Made by a program: the position numbers and the translations under genes
Assembly: GCA_019454045.1 (NCBI GenBank)
Contig: SKCR01047732.1
Location: 1 to 64,000, forward strand
DNA length: 64,000 nt
Direction of reading: 5' to 3'
DNA from: Zanthoxylum bungeanum
Taxonomy: Eukaryota; Streptophyta; Magnoliopsida; Sapindales; Rutaceae
The notes under the pieces: generated by a model
Seen by the model: the letters and a program-made list of their open reading frames with translations, nothing else
What the model was told of the DNA's origin: nothing
Database searches by the model: none
In this document: one piece after another, positions 12,161-24,004 of the stretch
Position numbering within the stretch: position 1 is the first letter of the stretch
Layout of the letters: every line of letters begins with the position of its first letter

Positions 12161-13533
12161 GGTTAGTTTGGATTACAATATAGGTGAGTTAGTATATTCA
12201 TTATACATTATCACAGGTCATTCTGAGATTAATTTACAACTTTAACCCTTTAAATGTTGAAACAAATCAAAATTATTAAGAAATAGGGGATCCTATTTCA
12301 TATTTAAAACCTTATAGGATGTTGTGTCAAACATTAAGGTCTAAAAATCAAATTTCCTTTTTAAATTTTATGTCAATTTGATTTTATAAAATTATTATGC
12401 TGGAGTAATAAAAAAAATATTTTAATATGTTAAAACATAGACTTTTTTAACCCGAATCAAACAGAAGAAGGTGGTAATAATTATATCATTTTCATAACGA
12501 TGAATGAATTAACACATTAAATGAAGTGGGTATTTTTTTATTTTTTTTAAATATTGAAAATTTCACTACCAACATTTATATCACGTTATCGAAATTACAC
12601 AAATCCTATTATTTTTCAACGGTATATTTAGATTTGAGTATATGATTGAAAAATATATCAAACATATGTATATTTATATGATAAATGAATATTTACTATA
12701 TTTTTAAATCTTTAGGTAGACTCATAAAAAAAATTTCAAAATTTATATATTGTTAATAACGTATCGAACTTTAAATAGATTGATAATTTCCCAATAATTA
12801 AAGATGGAATAGTTGCCTTTGTCTATAAGGAACAATAATTTTGTCAATTGCACCTCTTCTTTTAATAAATTTGCTGACATGTCCCACAACTCCAATTATG
12901 GCTCTGTGTTGTAAATCCAGTGCCCCCACCACTACTCATGCATCCATCAATAAATTAGATTTTTTTACATCACAAAATGGTATCAACAAATATCTCAGAA
13001 TTTTGCAATTTGTCTATAAAACAATATACAAATTATCGGATTTATATTATCTAAAATGACATGATTATTAATCGGATCAAATTTGTTTATCAATTGCAAT
13101 TAGATTTCGGATTCAACGTCTGGCCGTGAATCTGTATATGACATTATTAACAATTTGATAAATTATATCTTATTATTAACTCATTTTTATATTTGATATG
13201 TATGTATTATATTTGCCAAATTTAGAATTATAATTATTTTGTTAATTCTTTTTAAAAGATAGGGAGTAGATAGAATTTAAATAGATTTTTTAGCCTCCTA
13301 CCTGTCCATGGTTCAAATTTCAGTGGCCAGTCAAATAAGGTAGTTGGAAAACCACTGCCAAGTCCCTGGAGCTTAGAGTTGTTTAATTATAATTAGACTA
13401 ATATTATTTAGAGGTTGAGGTAATATTACAAATATTTTTGAAAATATATTTTAAACAAGGACTTATTATGTGAAATTTATTAAAATTTATTAAAACTAGA
13501 TGTATGTATAAATATGATAAGATTGCTTGGGTC
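12161..13533. other. Intergenic, no gene recognised
   Basis: AT-rich, with no recognisable coding domain on either strand and no complete element found. Confidence 0.55.
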
Positions 13534-13547
13534 AATTATATCATGAT

Positions 13548-13728
13548 GTCCTCTAAGGGGCGTGACTTAGTGATGTACAACTCAGGATCCGACTTTGAGA
13601 TTCTGGGTTCGAATCCATGAAATGTGTTTCTTATAAAAGTCTAAGACAACCGAAAGTTTTACCTGCTCCATTTAAGCTCAGAATAGGTGGTTTGGCAGTG
13701 AGGTTTCCAACGATTCCAGGGAAAAAAA
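13548..13728 (+). mobile_element. SINE copy 2, with 14-bp TSD
   Basis: A 14-bp direct repeat AATTATATCATGAT flanks the unit (13534-13547 and 13729-13742). The head contains GTGACTTAGTGATGTAC in the A-box position and GGGTTCGAATCCATG, a near-perfect RNA polymerase III B box. The unit ends with an A run. The length of about 181 bp, the internal promoter boxes and the A tail identify a tRNA-derived SINE. The B box is the best preserved of the three copies. Confidence 0.85.
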
Positions 13729-14316
13729 AATTATATCATGATTGCAATATTGTTGAAGATTTATTATTATTATTATTATTTGGATGATGGGGCTCATTGT
13801 GACAACATTCCAAAAGGCCAATAGATTTTGTAAAGAATAAGAGCAATTAGAATCCAAAACAAAACAAGGTCCCATGTTAGTATAACACATGCAAATGCAA
13901 TACAATGACAACATATACAACATGATCTTAGCTTGGAGATTTTGTGATGTGGGATGTATCAAATTTGTTTTTGAAAAACAATAAGATATGAAACAATAAG
14001 CCAAAAGATGATTGTCTTTTTTTTTTTGTTTATCTCTAATGAGAAGAGAATAATAAAGTAATTTCTTAAACCTCTTACACAACATAGTTTTTCAAGAAAA
14101 TGGAAATTTGTACTTGTAAAATGTTATGCTTGTTCTTGCAAGTAGATCTTTAGAATTATTTGTGTAATTTTGTTATATTTTCATTCCATGTCTCTATCTA
14201 CATCAAGTTCAATAAACATTAAATTAGTATTTAAAGTAATTACTAAATTCACTCAATTTATTGAAACTTCTTATACCGACTGATATGTGATATCATAATT
14301 AACATATTTGGAATCA

Positions 14317-14471
14317 AGTCCTCAAGGGACGTGTCTTTATGGTGTATGATTCAGGATTTAATCTTGAGGTCTTGGATTCAAATATAGAATAATCGGAGAT
14401 TTTATCTACTCCGCTTAAGCCTAAATGAGTAGTTTGATTGTGAAATTTCCAACAATTCAAAAAAAATAATC
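14317..14471 (+). mobile_element. SINE copy 3
   Basis: It has the same landmarks as copy 2: CCTCAAGGGACGTGTC at the head, CTTGGATTCAAATATAG in place of the B box, AGATTTTATCTACTCCGC in the middle and an A-rich tail. The flanks share TGGAATCA (14309-14316 and 14472-14479), a plausible short TSD. The B box is mutated, so this copy is probably inactive. Confidence 0.75.
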
Positions 14472-14983
14472 TGGAATCATAAATATAAAGTACTCAAACT
14501 GCTGCTTTTATTGTGGGCGAAAAAAATAGTTCATCATCTTACTTTTAGATTATTTCCTTATGTTTTGTTAAAACATTCTCGAATTTCTCATATATTTTTA
14601 TTTTACTAATAAAATCATTGCAATATTGAACAAATATTGAAATTTTTCAAAGGAGTCCAAAACTTTTGTGTTTTTGTTTGTTTGCAAAGTTGTGCCTTTT
14701 GTGGGAGTTAGCTGTATCCACATTGCACACGAACAAGGAATAAATAGCTTATAAAACGCGTTGATTTTGGACCCTCAAAGTGGTAGATTTCGACCTTTCA
14801 CTCACATGCACGGATTTTTTTTTCCTCATTTTTCAATTAAAAAATACATAAATTATTGTGATCACCCTTCCTTTGTCAATAAAACATAAGAATATAAAAT
14901 TCAAGACCAGTGGCAGAATTTTGATTCATTTAAGATAAAATTTGATTTTCAAAAAAAAAAAATTCAATTTTAATTCGTTTGTG

Positions 14984-15117
14984 ATAAATATTAACAAACT
15001 AGACGTTTCAATAATTTATAAAATATATATTTTAATAAAATTTCAGATTAATTGATACAATTACATTTACACCCACTCTCATAAATATTAACAAACTAGA
15101 CGTTTCAATAATTTATA
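14984..15117. repeat. 37-bp direct repeat, 97-bp period
   Basis: ATAAATATTAACAAACTAGA followed by CGTTTCAATAATTTATA is present at 14984-15020 and again at 15081-15117 with no difference seen. About 60 bp of unrelated AT-rich sequence separates them. Confidence 0.85.
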
Positions 15118-16511
15118 TGCCAGTTAAACAGGTCAAGATGGGTATTGACCCATTGGTTGATTGTGTGAGATACAAATATATGAATCCTCTTGCCATGTCT
15201 AACTTGTTGCCATCACAGCTTAAAGGGACTCACTGTATTTGAGAAAAACTTAACGGCCATTAATTTTTATTCTAAACCCCGTAGCGGTATTTTGGGGAAA
15301 TTATCATCTATTCACTCAAAAAAAATATATTTATTAAATTTGAAAAAAAATCTATTTTTTAAAAAAATTACATGTCCACCCTAAATTAATACAAAATGGT
15401 CATTTTATATATAAAAAAAATATAGTAATTGTAAATATTTTACATCAAAAATTAGTAATGAAAATGATATTTTATACTGAAAAAAGTAATAATTTAAGTA
15501 TAAAATATCTTATTTCATAACTTGAGATGGAAATATGATATTATTTTTTTAAAAAAAGGTATTTTTAAATTTTAATCTAATTTTAAATGAATGGATGATA
15601 AACTATATAGAAAAACTTTATTAAGAAAAAGTAAGTTAAAAAGATGAAGAAGATGGTGCAAGTAAGGTGGGGGGAACAAAGGATTGGGCAATCTCTGTGA
15701 ACGAACAAAAGGGGGGGCATATTGTTGTTGTCACTTCACTTTATTTATTGACACATTCATGCTTCTAATATTATAGTCTTAGCCTCTTATTATGTATGAA
15801 TATAATTTGTCTATTAATTATGGTCTAATTAATGTTATTTTTTAAATTTGTTTAATTACTTCAATTACTGATAGCGATTGTTCAATCACAAGTCATATAC
15901 TTTATTATTGAAAATTAATTAAATCATTAAAAATGTACACGGAAATTCAAAATTAATATAACAATTCGACCTCTATTATATGCCAAACTTGTAGTTCACT
16001 CAAAACTTTTTTTTTTTCCACTGCTAATTTTAATAATTTAATTGGTGGAGTTAAATGTTAATTATACCTTTCTCTTTTTGCAGAAAAAGAGGGGTAAATA
16101 ACAAACTGATCCCTCAATTTTTATTGTTTAGAAATAGGTCCAACAATAAGCGTGAAAATGACTGCAATACCGTTCAATGTGAAGTTATTAAAAGTTATTT
16201 TAAAGGGTAAATTGGTCATGCTATTTGGGGTACGTAAATGATAAAAACTAATAAAATATGTTATTTTATACAAAATTATTAAATGTATGGGAAACAAATG
16301 TTATTAACTCAAAAGAAAATAAATGAAGAGTGGCCCCATGTGCCACACGTGCAAGCTTCCATTGGGCATTTGGCTAATCATATGAACTATTGTCATTAAA
16401 GGAGGGGCATCAAATGGTCAAAAATTCCAGTTGAAATTCTATTTTTAATCAAAGGGCCCCATAGTTGCCATGACCTTTCATGCATCCACAACCAACAAAG
16501 ACCATATGATA

Positions 16512-16512
<1 letters not shown>

Positions 16513-16558
<46 letters not shown>
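16513..16558. repeat. (ATT)n microsatellite
   Basis: About fifteen uninterrupted ATT units lie in intergenic DNA. Confidence 0.95.
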
Positions 16559-16684
16559 GATTCTTAGATTTTGGTTTCCTCTTTTGTGGGGAGGTAATTA
16601 AGTCGAATTATATATTGAATTATGTTGATAATTTATTTTTTTTTTATGGATTTTTTTATCATTGCATAAGTATATGAGCTTGCT

Positions 16685-17201
16685 GTAGGCCGATTAGTGT
16701 CATTAAACGTCAAATAACATGCTACAACCAAATCAAACTAGAAATACCAATTAAATTATCATAAACCCTAAAACCTAAAACATGGAAAACTGTAGAAGAA
16801 CCTGGATAATGTAATGACGATCCAAGTCGAGATCTCTCTCTGTCCTTAAGAACTTATTGGCCCCGTCACAGATGCTTTATGGATTCGTAATTGGCCAATG
16901 TTCTCATAGGATAACTTGGTTCTTTCTTGTCCAGGGAGCACTCCTTGACAAGTATATGAACTGGGAAAACATGAGGAACTCTCTCACAAAACCAGAAGAA
17001 AACAGTGACTCAAAACAGATTTTTAGTTGTCTGTCTTTTTTGGATATGTTTGCCTCTTTTATAAGGCATGGAGGGGTGCCAAAATGGCACCCATTGGGGT
17101 GGGATGCAACCATCCTAAGGATTGCAACCTCCCATTGCACCCATAGTGTCAAAAAGACATAAACACTCACCATTTAATGAATATTGCAAGAATTTCCAAC
17201 A
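16685..17201 (-). repeat. Probable 3' LTR of the minus-strand copia element
   Basis: The right edge is well defined. On the minus strand the LTR begins TGTTGGAAATTCTTGC at 17201, directly after a polypurine tract (GTGGGGGAT, plus-strand 17202-17212). The left edge is not clear, and 16685 is only a guess from a TG near there. Overlapping open frames on both strands within it have no domain. Confidence 0.5.
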
Positions 17202-18080
17202 ATCCCCCACAATTCTTCTAATATTCATGTAGACACTTGAGAGAGTTACCATTAACTACAGCTGCATCGAAATAGGTAGTTTTCGCCTTGAACCTTTCCT
17301 AGTGAATGACAATCGGATTTACTTGGCAAACCAGTGACCCATAGTCTTGAACTGTTCCGCCGTTGGTGTAAACCAATACAATTGCCAACACACAGCTTTA
17401 ACTCGACCATTTTCCCGTTCTACGGTTGTGTTCATTTTGGCCCTGAACAACGGTCCTGGATTCATCAAGCACTTTAGGGTAACCTGCCTTTAAAAGTTCC
17501 CATGGAAGCGGCCTCACTTCTTACTTGAAATAGGTGATCTACTATGAATATGTAATCTGTATTTACCCTCATTAGGACTCATCTCCTAATATAGTGATAA
17601 TTAAAAGCCTTAGTTTATCCTAACTAATGACAGACATCACTCAACGCCATTATCGGAATAGGAAAGAGTACAAAACTCTTCAGTGCTTGTTTTGAATTGC
17701 ACAAAGTTTATGTTGTCCATTTTGAACCTAGATCTTGGGATCTCCAGTCAGCTAATTCTTAGATTATAGGCTTCAAGCACATTCCCCTCGATGACTTCTC
17801 AACTTGCTCTCGAGGTAAATCTTTAGTTAGTGATCCGTTAGGTTTTCCTTCGACTTAACATAATCGATCGTTATTATGCCACTTGAGAGCAGTTGGCGTA
17901 TGGTATTATGTCTCCGACGTATGTGTCGAGACTTACCATTATACATTGTATTTTGGACTCTCCCAACAGCCGATTGGCTATCACAATGTATGCTAATCAC
18001 CGGTACCGGTTTGGACTAACTAGGAATATCCTCCAGGAAATTTCTAAGCCATTCTGCTTCTTCCGCTGTTTTGTCTAACG

Positions 18081-19249
18081 CTATGAACTCTGATTCCATA
18101 ATAGACCGGGCAATACATGTTTGCCTCGAGGATTTCCATGACACGGCTGCATTACCAAGGGTCCACTCGCAGATTTGGAATCCACCGTATCAAATATCCA
18201 GTTAGCATCGCTGTATCCCTCTAGTACATCAAGATATCTCTCGTAATGTAGCCCATATTTTGAAGTTTCCATCAGATACCTCAAAACTCTTACTATGGCT
18301 TTCCAGTGGTTATGTCCTGGATTATTTGTATATCTGCTAAGCCGTTCACAGCTTGAGTGATATTAGGTCGTGTGCAATTCGTGAGATACATCAGACTTTC
18401 GATGATTCTCGAATACTCTAATTGGGATATGCTTGAACCAGTATTCTTTGATAAATGAAGAGTTAGGTCTACAGGGGTTCTAGCCACATTTAGATCCCCT
18501 TTGATATATTTATCAAGTATCTTCTCAATATAATGAGTCTGAGATAATATATATTTCTTTGTCAAATTTCTGATGCCACTGTTTCGGTGTTGTTTTAATC
18601 CGTACAAGGATTTTACAAGTTTGCACACCTTCTGTTCTTGTCTAAGAAAGCTAAAACCTTCAGGTTGTTCCACGTAAATTTCTTCATCTAATTCACCATT
18701 CAAGAACGCCGTCTTTACATCCATTTGATGTATTTCAAGACCAAATATAGCTGTTATGGCTATGAGCATTCTTATCGATGTGATACGAGTCACTGGTGAA
18801 TAGGTGTCAAAGTAATCAAGGCATTCATTTGGTCTATAACCTTTTATGATAAGTCTTGCCTTGTACTTATCTATTGATCCATCCGTTTTCATCTTCCGTT
18901 TGAATATCCATTTGTAGCCCAGCAGCTTACAACCTGGTGGAAGATCAACCAACTCCCAAGTATGGTTCTGTAGGATTGAATCAATCTCACTGTTTATAGC
19001 CTCTTTCCAAAGAGGTGCCTCCGGAGAAGACATAACTTCTTTATAGCTTTGAGGCTTATTTTCTAACAAGTATATCAGAAAATCGGGACCAAAAGACTTA
19101 GACGTTCTAGCTATTTTGCTACGTCTTGGCTCGATTGTCTCCGTATTTACACGTCGATCTAATTCTTGGTCAACTTGATCACTGTCATTGAAAGTATTAA
19201 CTGTTCTTTTGAGAGACTCTGTTATTTGTTTTGCCTCGAGTATTTCCAT
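18081..19249 (-). pseudogene. Copia pol fragment, duplicated copy lacking the YVDD core
   Basis: This second copy begins in the linker ([11 protein letters not shown]), passes through the start of RT (IHQMDVKTAFLNGELDEEIY, KSLYGLKQ) and ends in RNase H ([10 protein letters not shown]). Compared with the neighbouring copy at 19240-20670 it lacks roughly 220 bp, so the residues between KQ(AP) and [13 protein letters not shown], including the catalytic YVDD motif, are missing. The join has the short shared string ATAT. An additional frame break separates 18293 from 18284. It cannot encode an active polymerase. Confidence 0.85.
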
Positions 19250-20670
19250 GACACATCTGCATTACCAAGTGTGAAAACAAATCCACTCGTAGATTTGGAA
19301 TCCACTGTATCAGATATCCAGTTAGCATCGCTGTATCCCTCTAGTACAACAGGATATCTCTCGTAATGTAGCCCATATTTTGAAGTTTCTCTCAGATTCC
19401 TCAAAACTCTTACTATGGCTTTCCAGTGGTTATGTCCTAGATTGCTCATATATCTGCTAAGTCGGTTAACAGCTTGAGCGATATCAGGTCGTGTGTGATT
19501 CGTGAGATACATTAGACTTTCGATGATTCTCGAATACTCTAATTGCGATATGCTTGAACCAATATTCTTTGATAGATGAAGAGTTATGTCTACAAGGGTT
19601 CTAGCCATATTTAGATCCCCTTTGATATATTTATCAAGTATCTTCTCAATATAATGAGTCTGAGATAATATATATCTGTCTGATGTCCTATCACATCAGC
19701 TATTCCCATATTTTTCATATCAAATCTGCTGGATAACACATTTTTGGTAGACTGAATCATTTCATGATTACTACCAATTATCAGCATATCGTCTACATAG
19801 AGACACACAATGACATATCCTTTTTGAGTTGATTTGGTGTACACACATTTATCACACTTATTGGTTTTGAACCCACTTGACAATATTTCTTTGTCAAAAT
19901 TCTCATGCCACTGTTTCGGTGCTTGTTTTAATCTGTACAAGAATTTCACAAGTTTGCACACCTTCTGTTCTTGTCCAGGAACACTAAAACCTTCTGGTTG
20001 TTCCATATAAATTTCTTCATCCAATTCACCATTCAAGAATGCCGTCTTTACATCCATTTGATGTATTTCAAGACCAAATATAGCTGCTATGGCTATGAGC
20101 ATTCTTATCGATGTGATACGAGTCACTGGTGAATAGGTGTCAAAGTAATCAAGACCTTCATTTTATCTATACCTTTTATGACAAGTCTTGCCTTGTACTT
20201 ATCACTGATCCATCTGTTTTCATCTTCCGTTTGAATATCCATTTGTAGCCCATCGGCTTACAACCTGGTGGAAGATCAACCAACTCCCAAGTATGGTTCT
20301 GTAGGATTCAATCAATCTCACTGTTTACAACCTATTTCCAAAGAGGTGCCTCCGGAGAAGACATAACTTTTTTATAGCTTTGAGGCTCATTTTCTAACAA
20401 GTATGTCAGAAAATCGGGACCAAACAACTTAGACGTTCTAGTTCTTTTGCTACGCCTAGGCTCAATTGTCTCCATATTTACACGTTGATCTGATTCTTGG
20501 TCAACTTGATCACTATCATTAACAGTATTAACTGTTCTTTTGAGAGACTCTGTTCTTTGTTTTTCCTTACAAGGAAATGTCTCTTCAAAAAATATTGCAT
20601 TCCTTGACTTAATTATCGTATTTGGATTGATGTCAGGAATCTCAGACTTGTGTACCAAGAATCGATACAC
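19240..20670 (-). pseudogene. Copia linker, reverse transcriptase and RNase H fragment
   Basis: In minus-strand order the linker (EPRRSKRTRTSKLFGPDF) at 20670-20332 is separated by frameshifts from RT at 20126-19611. RT keeps MDVKTAFLNGELDEEIYMEQ, KQAPKQWHENFDK and the catalytic CLYVDDMLIIGSN motif. RNase H (19608-19240) keeps [20 protein letters not shown] and [21 protein letters not shown]. The RT core motif is intact, but the frame is broken between every domain. It ends at the junction with the duplicated copy near 19235-19240. Confidence 0.88.
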
Positions 20671-20718
20671 ACTACTGTTGCGAGCATATCCAATAAATAT
20701 ACAATAAACAGTTTTAGT

Positions 20719-21321
20719 TCATATTCTAACCTTTTTAGGTTTAGGAACTATTACCTTGGCAAGACACCCCCATACTTTTAGGTATTTGTAGGAGGGTACG
20801 AAACTTTTCCACAACTCATATGGTGTCTTGTCCAATCTTCTGTGAGGAAGCTTGTTCAAAACGTATTTCGCGGAAAGCAAGGCATCTCCCCACAAGTTCT
20901 GGGGTAAACCAGAACTTGTCAACAGGGCGTTCATCATTTCCTTCAACGTTCGGTTTTTGTGCTCAACAATCCCATTTTTTTGAGGAGAATAAGGAGATGT
21001 GGTTTCGTGAATAATTCCGTGCATAGAACAATATTCATCGAATGGTGAAACATATTCACCACCTCTATCACTCCTGATTCTTTTGATTTTCTTTCCAAGT
21101 TGATTTTCAACTTCATTCTTATAGTGTACGAAGCTCTCAATCGCTTTGGCTTTGCTCCTCAGCAAGTACACATAGCAGAATCTTGTGCTGTCATCGATAA
21201 AAGTGACAAAATACTTTTTACCGCCTCTTATTTGCATAATATTCATGTCACACATGTCAGTATGTACAAGTTCTAAAGGTTCAGAACTGCGTTCAACAGA
21301 ATGAAATGATGTTCTATGCAT
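20719..21321 (-). pseudogene. Copia integrase fragment
   Basis: About 200 residues of the retroviral-type integrase core are open. The catalytic triad is visible as Asp in LVHTDMCD, Asp in IRSDRGGEYVS and Glu in SPQKNGIVEHKNRTLKEM, with the expected DDE order and spacing. ALLSAKYVLNKLPHRRLDKTPYELW and LKVWGCLAKV follow, as in copia integrases. It would insert retroelement cDNA; here it lacks an intact polyprotein context. The C-terminal part breaks off at 20719. Confidence 0.9.
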
Positions 21322-21508
21322 TTTTTACTTCAACGCATGCCTCACACTTATATTGGCTATCAATTACAAATTTAGGCATAAGGTCCATGTTAATTAATTT
21401 ACGCATGATATCATAATTAACATGTCCTAACCTCTCATGCCATACATTTTGTGACTCAATAATATAAGCAGAAGTACTAGCTTTATTAATAGCACGATTG
21501 ACAGTCAT
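21314..21508 (-). pseudogene. Copia GAG-pre-integrase fragment
   Basis: The short frame contains ESQNVWHERLGHVNYDIMRKL and a following CEACVEVKNA, the His and Cys ligands of the copia GAG-pre-integrase zinc-binding segment. It overlaps the integrase frame by a few bases in another frame, so a frameshift lies between the two. The reading upstream (to 21629) resembles the expected FKLVFVSDKFVMTKNDVYVGK segment but has stops. Confidence 0.85.
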
Positions 21509-21629
21509 TACATTTAGCTTGAAAAGGCTCTCAGTTAGGTATCATTTTCCTACATACACATCATTCTTAGTCATTACAAACTTATCAGAAACAAATACAA
21601 GCTTAAAACCAGCCTTACTAAGAAGAGAG

Positions 21630-23488
21630 TGTTAGAAAACTATGACCCATAACATCACTATTTGTAAAAGACGTTGTGGTTTTTGTACAAATTAACTATA
21701 TAACAATGGAAATTTCCTTTTATCATTTTGTAATTTATTTACTTGGAAATATAAATGGTAAAAGTCCTTATGATTAGTTACGGATTGATAAGATATGAGA
21801 CAGTATCAATCCATAACGGTTTAATCATTAAACATCCTTAGTCGTAGTATTATCGAGATTGGACATCGATAATGCGGAATAGACTAGTATTGTATTTGTG
21901 CGTGTTATGGAAGCGTAACAACACAGTTCTCATATATTTAAGTATTTGATACTTATGCAAGTGTGATAGGAGGTTGTGTTTACCGATAGTACGAAAACAG
22001 CTTCGCTCTGGATAGACCCCGTAGAGTCCCATTGGTAGTATGACTATGTGTCTATGGGAATCCGCAACAGGGTAGGTGTATTTGGTCTTAACCTGAGACT
22101 TGCATCGCTAGTACTTGCGATAATCAATACGCTTTGGTTTTGGTCGTCCAGGACTTTAACAAGTTCTGTGTACGCCTCTTATGGGCTTATTGAGAATCAT
22201 AATATATTGGATGTGATGTTAAGACGGAAGTATCACTTCAGTCATATGGAGATGATGATCACACATGGATACAGAACTGGTACTCTAATGTGTTGCAACC
22301 ATTGGAATAATACGACAAGGTCATGATTATCCGATTAAAGAGACTAGTTGCTCGTTATCTGATATATGCTTCGTACGAGGCAGACACTATTTCAGCCCCA
22401 TGCCTAACATGTGATATCAGATTCTGGATCGCAATACACATACTACGTATTCTACGCCTGACAAAGATTATATATTCCATAAAGAATATTTCTGGAGAAT
22501 TGGGTAGGCACAGTGCTTTGCTAGAAGCCAACCATGTCTCGTAAATCGGTAAAAATATAGTACGAGATACGTACGTGTTCAGATAGTCCGACGACCGGAT
22601 TTACTGCCAACATATCCAGGGATCTCTTGCGTCGCTTCCCGAAGATTCACCGATGATGAATGATTCGAACATAATTAATCTTGGATTAATTACAGAGAGA
22701 TTTTATCTAGGATAAAATACTATTTGAAGAGAGAGAATAATTAATTTTGAATTAATCGATAAAATAATATATTCGATATATTAAACAAAATTAGATTTCG
22801 ACGCGGAATTAAAATTAGATTTTAATTCGGGCAAAAGAGTTAATTTAGAATTAATTCACTAGCGACGTGAATAGTGATTTTGCTTGGTATAATTATTTAA
22901 TTAAATTTGATTTAATTACATCGCAAAAGAAAATTTGTTAATTCAGAATTATCGAACCCGAGCCCGGGAGTGTTTGCGGGCCCACTCAGATTTTGAATTT
23001 AAGTGGGACCCACATATCACATCACTTATCACTTTAAGTTGTTTTTTGGTGATGGAAGTGAGTAGTGACTTGATGGTAACTTACCAAACACTCAACCTTT
23101 TAAATGATGAAAGACTTTTACTAAATCTTGGAATATTGGTATATCACTTTGATTTTTGGAAAAATCAAACACAAGTCATCACTTTACAATTTTAAAAAAT
23201 CTTCTCTCTCTCCTAGAAGGCCTTGGCCGAAACTCTCCATAGCTTGAAGGGAAATTTTGTTTCAAAACAAGGTGATAGGGAAACCAATCTAAGAGCTTGG
23301 AATCTACACTCAAAGCTTGGAGCTTGGAGACCAACACTTGGAGACCACCTTGGCCGAATCTCTTGGAGAAATTTTTTGTCTTCAACACATCTCAAATCTG
23401 CTCATTGTAAGTATGTTTCCGCCGTACTTCTTTTGTATTCATTATCTTTCATTGCTTCAATTGATCTTGGGACTATAATAAAAACCAA
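21630..23488 (+). repeat. Family A copia LTR (5' LTR, plus strand)
   Basis: It begins TGTTAGAAAACTATGACCC and ends just before a TGGTATCAGAGC primer-binding site at 23492, so it is a 5' LTR. The ~1.86 kb are alignable by eye with LTRs at 31754-33831, 39705-41068 (both minus), 45779-48097 and 50846-52756. The stretch 22670-22960 carries the hairpin chain described in the findings. The expected ...CCAACA end has decayed to ...CCAAAA. Open frames inside are not genes. Confidence 0.85.
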
Positions 23489-23491
23489 AAA

Positions 23492-23503
23492 TGGTATCAG
23501 AGC
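23492..23503 (+). other. Primer-binding site of the family A element
   Basis: TGGTATCAGAGC is complementary to the 3' end of plant initiator tRNA-Met and follows the LTR end by a few bases. It is the minus-strand DNA priming site of copia elements. Confidence 0.9.
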
Positions 23504-24004
23504 CTAATTTGAGCATGAAAATTATTAGAGTTCATAACATGAAATTTGCGTAAAATTGATTTGAGCATAATTTGACGAAATTATTTGGTTGAGTATGCTT
23601 GAATGATGATAACATAGTGTTATGCATGATCAATTTCATGAATATTGAATTGGATTAATTTTTCCCCAATTTTGAGGCTTGGCCGAGAGTTGATGATGCC
23701 CTAAAGTCATGGTACTTTTTGTTCTTTTGATCATTGGATGAGTTTAAAGACTTGGGAAATGATGATTTGAGATTCAATCGGATTGAAAATGAAATTGGAC
23801 AAAAAACCCTATGAATGCCGTGAGCTTAATAGCATGAAATGAAATGATTTTTTGAATCAATTATGTTGGACATGTGTGATGATAAGCATGATTAATGTAT
23901 TATATTCGTATTTTGGAAATGTTAATTTAAAAGATTAATCATGGCTAAATACTTTGATTTATTAAATTATGAATTTTGGAAAATTAGAATTTAATAAACA
24001 TTAC
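23504..24004 (+). mobile_element. Remnant of family A internal leader
   Basis: About 500 bp of non-coding leader follows the PBS. It starts TAATTTGAGCATGAAAATTA and is comparable with the leader next to the PBS of the complete element (39600-39690, minus). No gag remains. The sequence changes to gypsy-like DNA near 24005. Confidence 0.6.

Larger units (their letters stand above)
14480..16680. other. Intergenic with simple repeats
   Basis: No gene is recognised. It contains two copies of a 37-bp sequence (14984-15020 and 15081-15117) and a long ATT microsatellite at about 16513-16558. Short frames here have no recognisable domain. Confidence 0.55.
17202..21629 (-). mobile_element. Decayed Ty1/copia element, internal region (minus strand)
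   Basis: In minus-strand order it holds a remnant upstream of the GAG-pre-integrase (21629-21509), GAG-pre-integrase (21508-21314), integrase (21321-20719), linker (20670-20332), RT (20126-19611), RNase H (19608-19240), then a second linker/RT/RNase H copy (19249-18081), a non-coding 3' part and the polypurine tract next to the LTR. The domain order GAG-PR-IN-RT-RH defines Ty1/copia. Multiple frameshifts and stops make it non-functional. Its 5' end, including 5' LTR and gag, is cut off at 21629, where a plus-strand LTR begins. Confidence 0.9.

Noticed and set aside
12841..13059. 72-codon frame
   Set aside because: No domain, AT-rich composition like its flanks, no supporting splice or repeat context.
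13548..13728. tRNA gene suggested by the A/B-box-like sequence
   Set aside because: No cloverleaf can be drawn; length, A tail and TSD identify a SINE.
16857..17173. Overlapping ~90-100-codon frames on both strands
   Set aside because: They lie in the probable LTR next to a polypurine tract, have no domain, and overlap antisense to each other.
23223..23507. Frame of 94 codons starting MAETLHSLKG
   Set aside because: It lies in the 3' part of a family A LTR and runs into the primer-binding site; a similar frame is not maintained in the other LTRs.
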